Positions 26,858 to 35,545 of a stretch of 64,000 bases of DNA are shown here, piece by piece. This DNA comes from Methanomicrobiales archaeon (GTDB taxonomy: Archaea > Halobacteriota > Methanomicrobia > Methanomicrobiales > Methanospirillaceae): positions 1 through 64,000 of the forward strand of contig JAAYWH010000029.1 of assembly GCA_012516785.1 (NCBI GenBank). The letters are read 5' to 3'. The notes under the pieces are model-generated. The model saw nothing but the letters and a program-made list of their open reading frames with translations, did no database searches and was not told where the DNA came from. Within the stretch, counting starts at the first letter, position 1; each line of letters starts with the position of its first letter. The translations under genes were made by a program, and so were the position numbers.

Positions 26858-28123
26858 ATGCAGGTCTCCCGTGAAGTCGAGCTCGAGGGGCACATCATCG
26901 ACTCGGGCATCATGACAAAGGTCTTTGATCGGATCATGGACAAAGGTGGCAATTTTGAAATTATCACCTTTGAAGTAGGCAAACGGAAGACAGACCCAAG
27001 CTACGCACGCCTGAAAGTAAATGCCGATACCGAACAGCAGCTCCAGGCGATCCTCTCAGAGATCCACCGGTTCGGTGCCCACCTGCTCTTTGAAGAGGAG
27101 ATTTCGGTAGCCCCTGCGGAGGGTGATCGTATCGTCCCGAAGGGCTTTTACTCGACTACCCACCATCCGACTTCTGTCAAATACCGGGGGCGATGGATCC
27201 CGGTTGAGCATATCGAGATGGACTGCACAATCGTGGTCGATCCCGAGGGGAAGTCAGCCCTGTGCACCCCGCTCTCAAAGCTGAAGAAAGGCGATCTTGT
27301 GGTGGTTGGTGAAGAGGGAGTGCGGGTGGACCCTCCTGAGCGTCCCCGCCAGCTTTCCAATTTCGAGTTCATGCACGGCACCGTCTCACCCGAACGGCCA
27401 AGTGAGACGATCATCGCGAAGGTTGCCGCTGAGATGATCGCACTGAAAGCAAAGGGAGGGAAGATCGGACTCGTGGGGGGACCTGCGATCATCCATACCG
27501 GAGCCGCCCGTGCACTTGCATCGATTATCCGGAAAGGATACATCGATGTCCTCTTTGCTGGCAATGCCCTTGCCACCCATGACATCGAATACAACCTTTA
27601 CGGGACATCGCTTGGTATGGACATCTGTACAGGAAAACCTGTCACGGGAGGTCATAAGAATCACCTGTATGCCATTTCCGAAGTGATGCGGGCAGGTTCG
27701 ATAAAAAAAGCGATCGAAACCGGGGTGATCACGGGCGGGATCATGTACGAATGTGTCATGAAGGATATTCCGTTCGTTCTTGCAGGATCTATCCGTGACG
27801 ATGGTCCATTACCTGATGTCATCACTGATGCGGTGGTAGCCCAGGACCAGATTCGTTCTCATGTAGAGGGGTGCGGGATGGTTCTCATGGTAGCCACGCT
27901 CCTCCACTCCGTGGCGGTCGGCAACTGCCTCCCCTCCTTTGTGAAAACCATCTGCGTCGACATCAATCCCTCATCCCTGACAAAGCTGATGGACCGCGGG
28001 ACCATGCAGGCTATCGGCGTGGTAAGCGATGCCGGGACATTCCTGCCCCTCCTCGAAAAGCAGCTCGAGATTCAGGAAGTGCCATCACAGAGTCAGCGGC
28101 ATGCAGTACGGTTTCTCGAGTGA
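26858..28123 (+). CDS. LOR/SDH-domain protein, TIGR00300 family
   Basis: Product of 421 residues. The N-terminal 100 or so residues (EVELEGHIIDSGIMTKV) form the LOR/SDH conserved domain, followed by a middle segment with FEFMHGTVSPERPSE and a C-terminal Rossmann-like part with VGGPAIIHTGAARAL and LFAGNALATHDIEY. The family is common in methanogens. Relatives have been linked to ornithine cyclodeaminase and, in cyanobacteria, to arginine dihydrolase fusions; I recall this from the literature but cannot confirm the activity here. AT-rich GAAATAATATAAG at about 26820 is a likely promoter. Its 3' end overlaps the convergent RaSEA gene by 39 bases. Confidence 0.85.
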   Translation: MQVSREVELEGHIIDSGIMTKVFDRIMDKGGNFEIITFEVGKRKTDPSYARLKVNADTEQQLQAILSEIHRFGAHLLFEEEISVAPAEGDRIVPKGFYSTTHHPTSVKYRGRWIPVEHIEMDCTIVVDPEGKSALCTPLSKLKKGDLVVVGEEGVRVDPPERPRQLSNFEFMHGTVSPERPSETIIAKVAAEMIALKAKGGKIGLVGGPAIIHTGAARALASIIRKGYIDVLFAGNALATHDIEYNLYGTSLGMDICTGKPVTGGHKNHLYAISEVMRAGSIKKAIETGVITGGIMYECVMKDIPFVLAGSIRDDGPLPDVITDAVVAQDQIRSHVEGCGMVLMVATLLHSVAVGNCLPSFVKTICVDINPSSLTKLMDRGTMQAIGVVSDAGTFLPLLEKQLEIQEVPSQSQRHAVRFLE

Positions 28124-29050
28124 CAGGACCCGCTCCCATTCTTCTTTGCATTCGCATCCCCTGGAAAAGAGCTGGTGAAGTGTCTGGCAATTCCCAGAGA
28201 GGTTGTAATCCCGTATTGCCTTGACAATATCATAATCACAGGTCCCGCAATTGTGAGGTCCGCGTGCACGACCCCCTCCTACCGGATCACAGGTGATGTG
28301 GGCGGGTGCAGAGAGGAGCAATGAAACAACACTCCAGAGATAGGGAGGCCGGTACCCTCCCCGCTTCCAGTAGTATTCGAGCTCGGTATGCTTCTGGACG
28401 GTGCAGGGATTCATCGAGATCATATCAGCAATTCCAGTAACGGTCCGGATCGACTCCTCCATATCAAGGAGCGCCTCCCGTTCCGTGAGAAAGAGCGGTT
28501 TTAAAAGGAGATATGCCTTGATCCCGGCGCCCCCCGCTCTGGCGTTATCTGCCGCTTTTTTGAAATCAGAGAACGTAAATCCCTTATCGATCGATTTCTG
28601 ACGGATACTGTCATTTGTGGTCTCGAGACCGATGGCCACGTAGAGCGGGGTCGGGTAATCTCCTGAATCGATCGCTGAAATGAAGGCTGCAATCCGTTCA
28701 GAGTCAACAAATTCAGGCCGTGTCTCCGCGATGACAAGTTTCCCCCAAAAGATCCGGGCCGCCTCCTCTACCACGCGGGGAGGCACTTCCCCGGGATCGA
28801 AGAAACTGCCCGAAGTGTAGAGCTTGACGATGGCAACCCCGGATGGAGGGTAATGCTGGACCACCCAGTGGAGCTGGGAGAGGAGGGCGCCCTCGAGATC
28901 GGTCCCCTCCGGGTACCGTTCAAACCGGTAACTGCACATCCTGCAGCGGTTGTGCCGGCACCCCCCGGTCTTCAGGATGATGGTGAGAGAAGGGAGGACC
29001 TCTCCTTCGTATCGTTCCTCCCCTTTCCAGCATGCGAGCGGCCGTTCCAT
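28085..29050 (-). CDS. raSEA: Archaeosine biosynthesis radical SAM protein RaSEA
   Basis: Product of 321 residues. It works with ArcS: after ArcS attaches lysine to preQ0 in tRNA, RaSEA cleaves the lysine C-N bond by radical chemistry, leaving the amidine of archaeosine. The cluster motif is C-x4-C-x2-C (CRHNRCRMCSY), an Elp3-like spacing rather than the classical C-x3-C-x2-C. Other family segments are KLYTSGSFFDPGE, AETRPEFV and AIGLETTND. C-terminal cysteines (CDPVGGG, NCGTCDYD, CECK) may bind metal. tgtA and arcS lie about 21 kb upstream. Convergent 3' overlap with the LOR/SDH gene. Confidence 0.9.
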   Translation of the reverse strand: MERPLACWKGEERYEGEVLPSLTIILKTGGCRHNRCRMCSYRFERYPEGTDLEGALLSQLHWVVQHYPPSGVAIVKLYTSGSFFDPGEVPPRVVEEAARIFWGKLVIAETRPEFVDSERIAAFISAIDSGDYPTPLYVAIGLETTNDSIRQKSIDKGFTFSDFKKAADNARAGGAGIKAYLLLKPLFLTEREALLDMEESIRTVTGIADMISMNPCTVQKHTELEYYWKRGGYRPPYLWSVVSLLLSAPAHITCDPVGGGRARGPHNCGTCDYDIVKAIRDYNLSGNCQTLHQLFSRGCECKEEWERVLSLEKPYCMPLTL

Positions 29051-29208
29051 GATTACAACACCTCTTTCATGGGTCGTGCAGGTTTAAAGCATCAACGGGG
29101 ACGGCATGCCGGATGGGCAAGGTATTAAGGATGCAGCACAAATTTTTATCCAACCGGTGTCGTTTTCATCCTGACGACAACACCCATGCATTCAGGCGGG
29201 ATTTATTG

Positions 29209-30342
29209 ATGGACCAGAAGAGACCAGCCTCTCACACCCTGGCGCGAATCGCTCTCGTGGCCCTCCTGTGCCTTGCCCTCTGCGGGGGAGTTGCACAGGC
29301 TTATGAACTGATACTCAAGGCGCCCTCGCAGATCCAGAGGGGGATGCCGCTCGTGGTGAACGGAACAAGCAACCTTCCCCCTGGCATCAGCGTCGACATT
29401 GTCCTCTATAAATCAGGCCATGTTACCGAGGAACTCGCACGAAAAACGGTCACGCTCCAGGCAAACAGTGAATTTTCTGTCGTATTTGACACCACAGGAT
29501 TTACCAAGGGGGTATACAAGGCGGAAGTGCCTGCCATCTCCGGGTATTCCTACCTGGGGGATTCGGTAACCCTCCGGGTGATCGAGATCATCGACCGCAG
29601 CGACGAAATCGTCTTTTCAGCGTTTAGTTCCCAGGAGATGGACGGGACCCTCGATATTGACGGATCCATTGCCGGACTGGCAAATTCGGGGGTCCAGATC
29701 GGAGTCACTGGCCCGGGAGGTGAAGCGGTGTTCGGACCGGCCTATGTTAGTGTCAAGTCAGACAGCTCGTTCTCCACAGAGGTCCCTATCAAGGGCCCCG
29801 GGCAGTATAATATCAGTTTCACCGATGCCAAGGGATACATTGGGACGATTTTGGTCACGGTCCGGGAGAAGCCTGTAGCAACCACCCCGCCAACCATCGT
29901 CCCCACCACAAATCCGATCCTATCAGCAAGTGCCTTTGCCTCCAGGGACAAGCCGGCGACTTTCGTAGTGACAACGGGTGGACCAGGGACGATCAGGGCT
30001 TTCACCTCGTCAGGGATCGACTGGGTTATCGAGTATACCGATACAGAAGGGAAGACCGTGAAAGTAAACGAAAAAGGTTCAGTGGGAAATGAGGAGATCA
30101 TCATCGACACCGCTGAGGATGTTCTTGTCCTTAAGGTGTACCCTTACAGCTATGCAGCTGAGGGGGATGTGCTCCTGTCGGCTGACGGGGCGGCGAAGGT
30201 GGAGACTTCAGGCCCCGGTACTGCTGCAACCACGCCAGGTACTACCTCCACGGAAGAACAATCCTCCCCTCTGCCGGCTATAGGGGTGGTAGCCGCGGTT
30301 ATAGCCGGGGTAGCACTCGTTGTGATTCGGAGAAAGTGGTGA
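29209..30342 (+). CDS. Membrane-anchored surface protein, methanogen DUF3821-like
   Basis: Product of 377 residues. A signal peptide is at residues 12-34 (LARIALVALLCLALCGGVAQA), then two beta-sandwich-like parts rich in Ser, Thr and Gly, a Pro/Thr linker (TTPPTIVPTTNP), a further beta domain, a Thr-rich stalk, and a C-terminal membrane helix ending in RRKW. That is the typical build of a cell-surface protein in Methanomicrobiales. YELILKAPSQIQRGMPLVVNG resembles the start of DUF3821-type domains. The ATG at 29209 gives the cleanest signal peptide; the open frame continues upstream. A T-run follows the stop. Confidence 0.78.
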   Translation: MDQKRPASHTLARIALVALLCLALCGGVAQAYELILKAPSQIQRGMPLVVNGTSNLPPGISVDIVLYKSGHVTEELARKTVTLQANSEFSVVFDTTGFTKGVYKAEVPAISGYSYLGDSVTLRVIEIIDRSDEIVFSAFSSQEMDGTLDIDGSIAGLANSGVQIGVTGPGGEAVFGPAYVSVKSDSSFSTEVPIKGPGQYNISFTDAKGYIGTILVTVREKPVATTPPTIVPTTNPILSASAFASRDKPATFVVTTGGPGTIRAFTSSGIDWVIEYTDTEGKTVKVNEKGSVGNEEIIIDTAEDVLVLKVYPYSYAAEGDVLLSADGAAKVETSGPGTAATTPGTTSTEEQSSPLPAIGVVAAVIAGVALVVIRRKW

Positions 30343-30344
30343 TC

Positions 30345-30352
30345 TTTTTTTT
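30345..30352 (+). terminator. T-run terminator after surface protein gene
   Basis: Eight consecutive T follow two bases after the stop codon of the surface protein, the usual archaeal termination signal, and separate it from the tRNA-Ser gene. Confidence 0.5.
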
Positions 30353-30382
30353 ATGCTTTGGCGTCGCATATACTATATCCGG

Positions 30383-30467
30383 GCCGGGGTAGTCTAGACC
30401 GGTAAGGCGGTGGCCTTGAAAGCCACTGGTGCCATGCACCTCAAGAGTTCAAATCTCTTCCCCGGCG
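30383..30467 (+). tRNA. tRNA-Ser (anticodon TGA)
   Basis: An 85-base class II tRNA. The acceptor stem GCCGGGG pairs with CCCCGGC and a G discriminator follows. The anticodon arm GTGGC-CTTGAAA-GCCAC gives anticodon TGA. A long variable arm follows, as expected for serine, and the T arm reads AGAG-TTCAAAT-CTCT. CCA is not encoded. No intron is visible. Confidence 0.96.
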
Positions 30468-30565
30468 CTTTCACTTTTTTTCCAGAACATACATCGGTTC
30501 TGGCATTTCTCTGCTGCCACCACCCACACCATTTTTATCCATCATCACCAAAACAAAAGATATAA

Positions 30566-31516
30566 ATGCGATTGAAAGACGCACTTCCGAAGATGCCCAA
30601 GATTGGGACAACCCACTACCTTACGTTCATCGTTTTTCTCGGCATCCTTAATGCCTCGATAGGCCTTGCCTACGTTGAGGCGAAGACCTCGGAGATCACG
30701 GTGCTCCATATCGACGGAGCACCAGACAATATCGTCTTCATTGCTGACCCCCACCTGAAACAGGGGAATATCAACTACGTCAATACCATCGTCAATGAGA
30801 TTAACGCCCTTGACCCGTCGGTAGTCCTGATCGGGGGGGATTTCGTCTACGGGGATGGAGAGGAGTTCTCGCTCCAAAAAATATGGGATGGGATCGATGC
30901 TCCGGTCTACGCCGTGCTTGGCAACCATGACTACAAGTCAGGTATCACCTCAACATCCTGGGTAGAAAAGAACCTCGCGGTGAATAATGCCTCGTTCGAC
31001 AGGGACGATTACAATGTGAGCAGCCTCCGGGATGAGACAACGGATGTGGTCTATGCCGGTCGGCTCACTGACGAGCTCGGGATGAACGGTGTGAGGGTAC
31101 TCAAAAATGAGTACCTTGTCGTGGATGCAGACGGACAGGATCTGATCCTTGTCGGTATTGATGATGGCTGGGCAGGAATGGCGGATCCCCCCGACGTCCC
31201 GAAATCCAGTGCATTCACTCTATACCTGATCCATGAGCCTGAATGCCGGGCCAACTGGGCTGCTGATCTCATCCTCGCCGGCCATACCCATGGGGGGCAA
31301 TTCCTCCCCCAGGACATCCCCTTGCCGGGATTCGAGCTCTCCGGTCTCTCTCTTGAGAACGGCGTGAGTACCTACATCACCCGGGGTATCGGGACGTCTA
31401 ACCTTGGCGTGGAACTGAGGCTCTTTGCCACTCCGGAGATAGTCGTCATCAATCCAACCTGTTCCCCTGAAGAATTGTTCCCAGATAAAAAAATTACCCA
31501 TATAACGCTCCCTTGA
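30566..31516 (+). CDS. Membrane-anchored calcineurin-type metallophosphoesterase
   Basis: Product of 316 residues. One N-terminal membrane segment (about residues 17-35, YLTFIVFLGILNASIGLAY) anchors a phosphoesterase domain. The full metal set is seen: FIADPHLKQG (D-x-H), LIGGDFVYGDG (GGD), LGNHDYKSG (GNHD) and LAGHTHGGQF. This matches the YkuE/YaeI-like branch, whose known members act at the membrane, some on lipid pyrophosphates. The substrate here is unknown. It stands alone between tRNA-Ser and a lipoprotein gene. Confidence 0.88.
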   Translation: MRLKDALPKMPKIGTTHYLTFIVFLGILNASIGLAYVEAKTSEITVLHIDGAPDNIVFIADPHLKQGNINYVNTIVNEINALDPSVVLIGGDFVYGDGEEFSLQKIWDGIDAPVYAVLGNHDYKSGITSTSWVEKNLAVNNASFDRDDYNVSSLRDETTDVVYAGRLTDELGMNGVRVLKNEYLVVDADGQDLILVGIDDGWAGMADPPDVPKSSAFTLYLIHEPECRANWAADLILAGHTHGGQFLPQDIPLPGFELSGLSLENGVSTYITRGIGTSNLGVELRLFATPEIVVINPTCSPEELFPDKKITHITLP

Positions 31517-31580
31517 TCCGTCCCCCTTTTCCAAGGGGAAATTTTATAGGAGCTGCCATGCCATGCTTTAACATAGCAGG

Positions 31581-32894
31581 GTGTTTGGATTGGACGCGAA
31601 GTTTGCTGTAGGGGCAGTGCTGCTGATCGGCGTCATTCTTATCGCAGGATGTACTCAGCAGCCTCAGGCTGAACCGACCCTCAAGATCGGGGTTGTTGCC
31701 TCAATGACCGGATCGGCCAGCACCACCGGAAAAGATATCTGGCAATCGGCCGTACTTGCTGTCGAGGAGATCAATGCGGACGGCGGAGTGTACATTAAAG
31801 ACCTCGGCAGGAAAGTCCCGATAGAGGCGATCCTCGGGGACGATGAATCGACCCGTGAAGGGGGGCAGAAGGCGGTAACCAGGCTGGTTACCGAGGACAA
31901 GGTCGATCTCCTTGTCGGGGGATTCTCGAGTGCGGTTGTCTCATCTCACCAGGCGATTGTAAACGAGCACCAGGTTCCTTATATTGTTACCGGGGCATCG
32001 AGCCCGATCATCACGCAGCGGACTGACATGCCGACCAGTACCACGTTCCATTACTGTCCGACAACGGATGACTACGGGCGCCAGACCACCCTCTTTGCTA
32101 ATGAGGTGATCCGTCCTGCCATCAACGAAAAATTTGGCTTCTCATCTGAAAGGCCGCTCCGGATGGCGCTCATCTACCAGGACAGCCCCTATGGGAAAGG
32201 GGTGCAGACCGCGGTGATAAACACCATCGAACAGGAGCATCTTCCCATCTCGATCGTAGCAAACGAGACCTTCAAGATGGGCGAGACCGATTACCGGACC
32301 CTGCTCACTTCGGTCAAGGCGGCACAACCTGATGTTATTTACCCGGCGACGTTTATCAACGAGCAGATCCCCCTTGTCACCCAGGCACGGCGGGATGTAG
32401 GGATCAATGCCATCTTCCTTGCGGTAGAGTGCAATGATGATCCTGATTATTACAGTGGAGTGGGACAGTACGGGGACTCCTCTGTCATCGAGTCCCGGTT
32501 CAGCCCGTATACCATCCCTCCCGGGACGATTGCGAATAATACGGCACAGTTCAAGCAGGATTTCGAGAAGAGGTGGGGAGGCTTCCCGGGAATGATGGGA
32601 GCATCGACCTATGAAGGGGTTTACATCGCAGCACAGGCAGTTGAAAACGCCGGAACCCGCGACAAGGTAGCGGTGGTAACCGCTCTCCACTCACTTGAGA
32701 TGCCCGAGATTATCGAGGAGATGGAAGGGGGAGTGATCCAGTTCACCCCTGAGTTCAGGGAGGCCAAATTTGACCTGTACATGGAACAGTTGCGATGGAA
32801 CGAAACTGCAAGGAACCTTCGGCCGGTAATCGTCTGGCCCGACCATCTCAAGGAAGGGGACTTCATCCTTCCCGACTGGTTTGAGGCAGTCTAA
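31581..32894 (+). CDS. Ligand-binding lipoprotein, branched-chain amino acid ABC type
   Basis: Product of 437 residues, GTG start. A lipobox is present: LIAGCTQQ, with Cys24 the lipid-attachment site. The mature part is a type I periplasmic binding fold of the LivJ/Leu-Ile-Val class: LKIGVVASMTGSASTTGKD at the start, LLVGGFSSAVVSS, and FKMGETDYRTLL. No permease or ATPase genes are next to it, so it may serve a transporter encoded elsewhere or act as a surface sensor. Start choice is uncertain because no clear ribosome-binding site is seen. Confidence 0.85.
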   Translation: MFGLDAKFAVGAVLLIGVILIAGCTQQPQAEPTLKIGVVASMTGSASTTGKDIWQSAVLAVEEINADGGVYIKDLGRKVPIEAILGDDESTREGGQKAVTRLVTEDKVDLLVGGFSSAVVSSHQAIVNEHQVPYIVTGASSPIITQRTDMPTSTTFHYCPTTDDYGRQTTLFANEVIRPAINEKFGFSSERPLRMALIYQDSPYGKGVQTAVINTIEQEHLPISIVANETFKMGETDYRTLLTSVKAAQPDVIYPATFINEQIPLVTQARRDVGINAIFLAVECNDDPDYYSGVGQYGDSSVIESRFSPYTIPPGTIANNTAQFKQDFEKRWGGFPGMMGASTYEGVYIAAQAVENAGTRDKVAVVTALHSLEMPEIIEEMEGGVIQFTPEFREAKFDLYMEQLRWNETARNLRPVIVWPDHLKEGDFILPDWFEAV

Positions 32895-32903
32895 TTTTTT
32901 TCA
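32895..32903 (+). terminator. T-run terminator after lipoprotein gene
   Basis: A run of T (TTTTTTTC) starts directly after the lipoprotein stop codon, consistent with archaeal transcription termination. Confidence 0.45.
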
Positions 32904-33256
32904 TACAGGCAACTCCCGTTTTGTACCGGATGTCAGGATCTGTTATTTTCGAAAAAAGCTTACGAGAAACCACTCTCTCGTCTGTATATGCGAATGATGA
33001 GGCCTGAATTAAGGAGGTATACCCCTAAGAAGAAAATACTTCTGAACCTAGGAATGCTGGTTGGCACTCCTCGCCTGAATCATGAACCAGTACATCGCCG
33101 GGGGTTCCGAATGGCGTGCGGGACCCGGCGGGTAGCGCTTCTGAATCTTTCCTCATCAGGATCATTGCTAGCCGGTTCTTTTTTGTTGCTATAAGCCACC
33201 ACAATCATCTCTTTTATCATTTCAGAAAGACAATATGAATACAGGGATCCGACTCT
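32904..33256. other. Intergenic region upstream of hypC
   Basis: About 350 bases without a convincing gene. A 68-codon frame (32988-33194) starts without ribosome-binding signal and looks random. A GC-rich inverted sequence (GCCGGGGGTTCC ... GGGACCCGGC, about 33100-33130) could fold. ATGATGA and CTGA boxes near 32994-33045 recall a C/D box RNA, but the spacing is wrong. Confidence 0.4.
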
Positions 33257-33505
33257 ATGTGTATAGCAATACCTGCCGAGGTCATTGAGAAGAAAGAGGG
33301 TAACATCGGGATTGTCGATTACGGTGACCTGAGACAGGAAGTGCGGCTTGATCTGGTCGATGTGGAAGTCGGAGAGTTTGTACTCGTCCATGTGGGTTTT
33401 GCCATCCAGAGGCTCTCGCGGGAGGAAGGATTTGAGACCCGTGAGATCTTCAGGCAGGTATTTGCTGCGATGGAAGAAGAGGCTGAAGGACAGCAGACGT
33501 CCTGA
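33257..33505 (+). CDS. hypC: Hydrogenase maturation chaperone HypC
   Basis: Product of 82 residues. It begins MCIAIPAEV, with Cys2 the residue that binds the Fe(CN)2CO precursor and the hydrogenase large subunit. With HypD it builds the iron site of [NiFe]-hydrogenases. The family beta-barrel core (GNIGIVDYGDLRQEVRLDLV, then VGEFVLVHVGFAIQRL) is intact. hypA and hypE lie 13 kb away; hypB, hypD and hypF are not in this window. Confidence 0.94.
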   Translation: MCIAIPAEVIEKKEGNIGIVDYGDLRQEVRLDLVDVEVGEFVLVHVGFAIQRLSREEGFETREIFRQVFAAMEEEAEGQQTS

Positions 33506-33611
33506 ATCTATTTTTTCAAGCATATGCTTGATCGTCCAGGGTTCCATTCCTTCGACAGCACTATTCTTATGTATTCAAAGAACTGATAGGGTAGTAAAAG
33601 GAGAGTATGAA

Positions 33612-33791
33612 ATGGATAAAACAGGTGTTGCGAGCCTTATTGGGGGAATTATTCTGCTGGCTCTCGGGGCCTATGCAGTATGGGTATTCCTCCCTGATGT
33701 CATCACCGTTCTGAAGGGATCCATAGGGATTATTGCGATTATTATCGGAATCTTCCTGGTAATATTCGGGGCGATTCTCATCAAGGACTGA
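33612..33791 (+). CDS. Small two-helix membrane protein
   Basis: Product of 59 residues with two hydrophobic helices (about 7-28 and 36-57), starting MDKTGVASLIGG and ending ILIKD. GGAGAGTATGAA upstream of the ATG provides a ribosome-binding site. The 5' part of the longer open frame is shadow of hypC. Function unknown. Confidence 0.7.
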   Translation: MDKTGVASLIGGIILLALGAYAVWVFLPDVITVLKGSIGIIAIIIGIFLVIFGAILIKD

Positions 33792-33908
33792 TCACATCTT
33801 TTTCTGGTGCTTGCAGGGTGACCTGACCGCGATGTCAAATTTTAAGGCCTATAAGGTCATAATTTATCCATATAACAGGATATAATCCCATTTTTATGAG
33901 GTGCAACC

Positions 33909-34790
33909 ATGATGCGGGAGAAGGTGCTTGTGCTGCTGCTGATCATGTCTCTCTGCGGGAATGTCATCCTTGTATTTTTTAATCCGCTCCTCCCTCCATC
34001 CCTTACAGGAGCAAACAGCACGTCCGGTTTTGCAGGCATCGACCTTTCCAAAATTTCAGGTCATAACGACTTTATGGTCGACGAGTATGGTAATCTCATC
34101 GGGATTCCTCCTACCCAGGATACACCCGGTGAACCCAATCTCACTGTTCCTCGGGGGGATTCTGATCTCTCATCTTCTGATCCGGAAGCAGAAGAACTGA
34201 ATGAAACGGCTGTCATGATCACTGATGATCCAACCATGACGCCGACTCCGGAAGTGACGGAGGAGATCCCGCTCGATCCCCTGGTCACCTATGAGAACAA
34301 GAAATTTGGGTTCTCTCTTCGCTACCCGAGAAACTGGACCATCAACGAAGCGGCCGCCGGGAGGACCGTCCTTACCCTGACCGCACCGATTGAGGGGGGC
34401 TGTGATTCCGAGACCAGCCAGTGCTTTAATTACATCGCCAATTTAACGGTAGAGATTGATTCGAAACCAAAGACCCTGATCCTTGAGGACTATTTTAATT
34501 CTGCAGTGTCTCAGCTGCAGCTGGATTATTTTATAACAACGACGAGCAAGAGTGCACCCGCACTTCTTTCTGATACACGAGCCTACCAGATTGAATATTA
34601 CACCCGCGATAAAAGAGGAAATGCTGACCGGAGATATATGCAGTATTACGCGTTGATGGATGGGAAAGGCTATATCGTCAGCTATTTCGGACCTTACTCC
34701 ACCTGGGAAAACGTATACGACCATAATAAGCCGGATGCCCAGATGGTGGTGAATTCTTTCACCGTACAGAGGACCTTTAAAACAGCCTGA
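33909..34790 (+). CDS. Membrane-anchored protein with PsbP-like domain
   Basis: Product of 293 residues. An N-terminal signal anchor (VLVLLLIMSLCGNVILVFF) is followed by a long low-complexity acidic linker (about 35-125, rich in D, E, S, T, P) and a C-terminal domain from YENKKFGFSLRYPRNWTINE. The FSLRYPxNW pattern is typical of PsbP-like domains in archaeal and bacterial surface proteins. It likely sits outside the membrane. GAGGTG lies before the ATG. Role unknown. Confidence 0.75.
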   Translation: MMREKVLVLLLIMSLCGNVILVFFNPLLPPSLTGANSTSGFAGIDLSKISGHNDFMVDEYGNLIGIPPTQDTPGEPNLTVPRGDSDLSSSDPEAEELNETAVMITDDPTMTPTPEVTEEIPLDPLVTYENKKFGFSLRYPRNWTINEAAAGRTVLTLTAPIEGGCDSETSQCFNYIANLTVEIDSKPKTLILEDYFNSAVSQLQLDYFITTTSKSAPALLSDTRAYQIEYYTRDKRGNADRRYMQYYALMDGKGYIVSYFGPYSTWENVYDHNKPDAQMVVNSFTVQRTFKTA

Positions 34791-35014
34791 AGAAGCGGGG
34801 AGCAGGGGACCTGCCATCCCCCTGATTTTCGCACCGGACCTCGCTTACGATCTCTGTATTACGTCCTTTGGCGCGATCCGCGAAAACCCGGGAAAGCAGC
34901 GATGGGCTTGCGTCTGAATTCAGGCTGCCACATCAATAAGATTTATAAAATAATCTTAGTAATATAATAAGAACCGACATTTTTTCATGGTGGTTGTTTC
35001 CCTGGAAGTGATCC

Positions 35015-35245
35015 ATGCGCCCGACCCTGAAAGAAGAACTTGAATTTGCGATCTGGAAGATCACCGGCACCCCGATGAAGTTTTCTGAATACACCATCCC
35101 CTATCTGTCACAGGAGATTGCAAAGAAGACGGGTGAGGACCCCGCCGTCATTAGCCTGAAGCTGATCCAGGAGATGAAGCAGATCATCAACGAAGATGTC
35201 GATCGACAGCTGAAAAAGTGTCCTCCCTGTATGAAACGGGCCTGA
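35015..35245 (+). CDS. Small cytoplasmic protein, unknown
   Basis: Product of 76 residues: LKEELEFAIWKITGTP then an alpha-helical region and a C-terminal KKCPPCMKRA, a C-x2-C pair. No family recognised. Upstream AT-rich stretches (AATCTTAGTAATATAATAAG, about 34952-34971) make a credible promoter. It is a single gene. Confidence 0.65.
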   Translation: MRPTLKEELEFAIWKITGTPMKFSEYTIPYLSQEIAKKTGEDPAVISLKLIQEMKQIINEDVDRQLKKCPPCMKRA

Positions 35246-35545
35246 ACATCTCCTCCTGTTTTCGGGTATACGTCATACAAGCGCACGTCCTAAACATCCC
35301 CTCACATCCTCTTCTCTCCCTCTCCTCCCATCTTCCCTTTATCATACCTTCCGAGGGGAGGAGCGTGTAATTGCCGTTGAAGAAAACGGCCTTGGGCGGT
35401 AGCGGAACCTCCTCCCAGTGACCGGATTATCCAGATGCCCCGCGTTCGCCTCCCTGCGCGAAACCGTTGTGAACTCATGTGCCCCGATCAGAATCTTAAC
35501 CATCCAGCGCAAAACCTGAATTATGATGGTGTTGAAAATCCCTGT

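Noticed and set aside
30366-30380. CATATACTATATCC as promoter of tRNA-Ser
   Set aside because: It lies only 3-17 bases before the mature tRNA, too close for a TATA box acting 25 bases upstream.
32988-33194. Short plus-strand frame and C/D-box-like sequences upstream of hypC
   Set aside because: The frame lacks a ribosome-binding site. The ATGATGA and CTGA boxes are only three bases apart at one end and no C' box is visible, so a C/D guide RNA is not supported.
33080-33547. Minus-strand open frame of 155 codons antisense to hypC
   Set aside because: It lies opposite a clear hypC gene and is explained as its shadow; no start signal seen.
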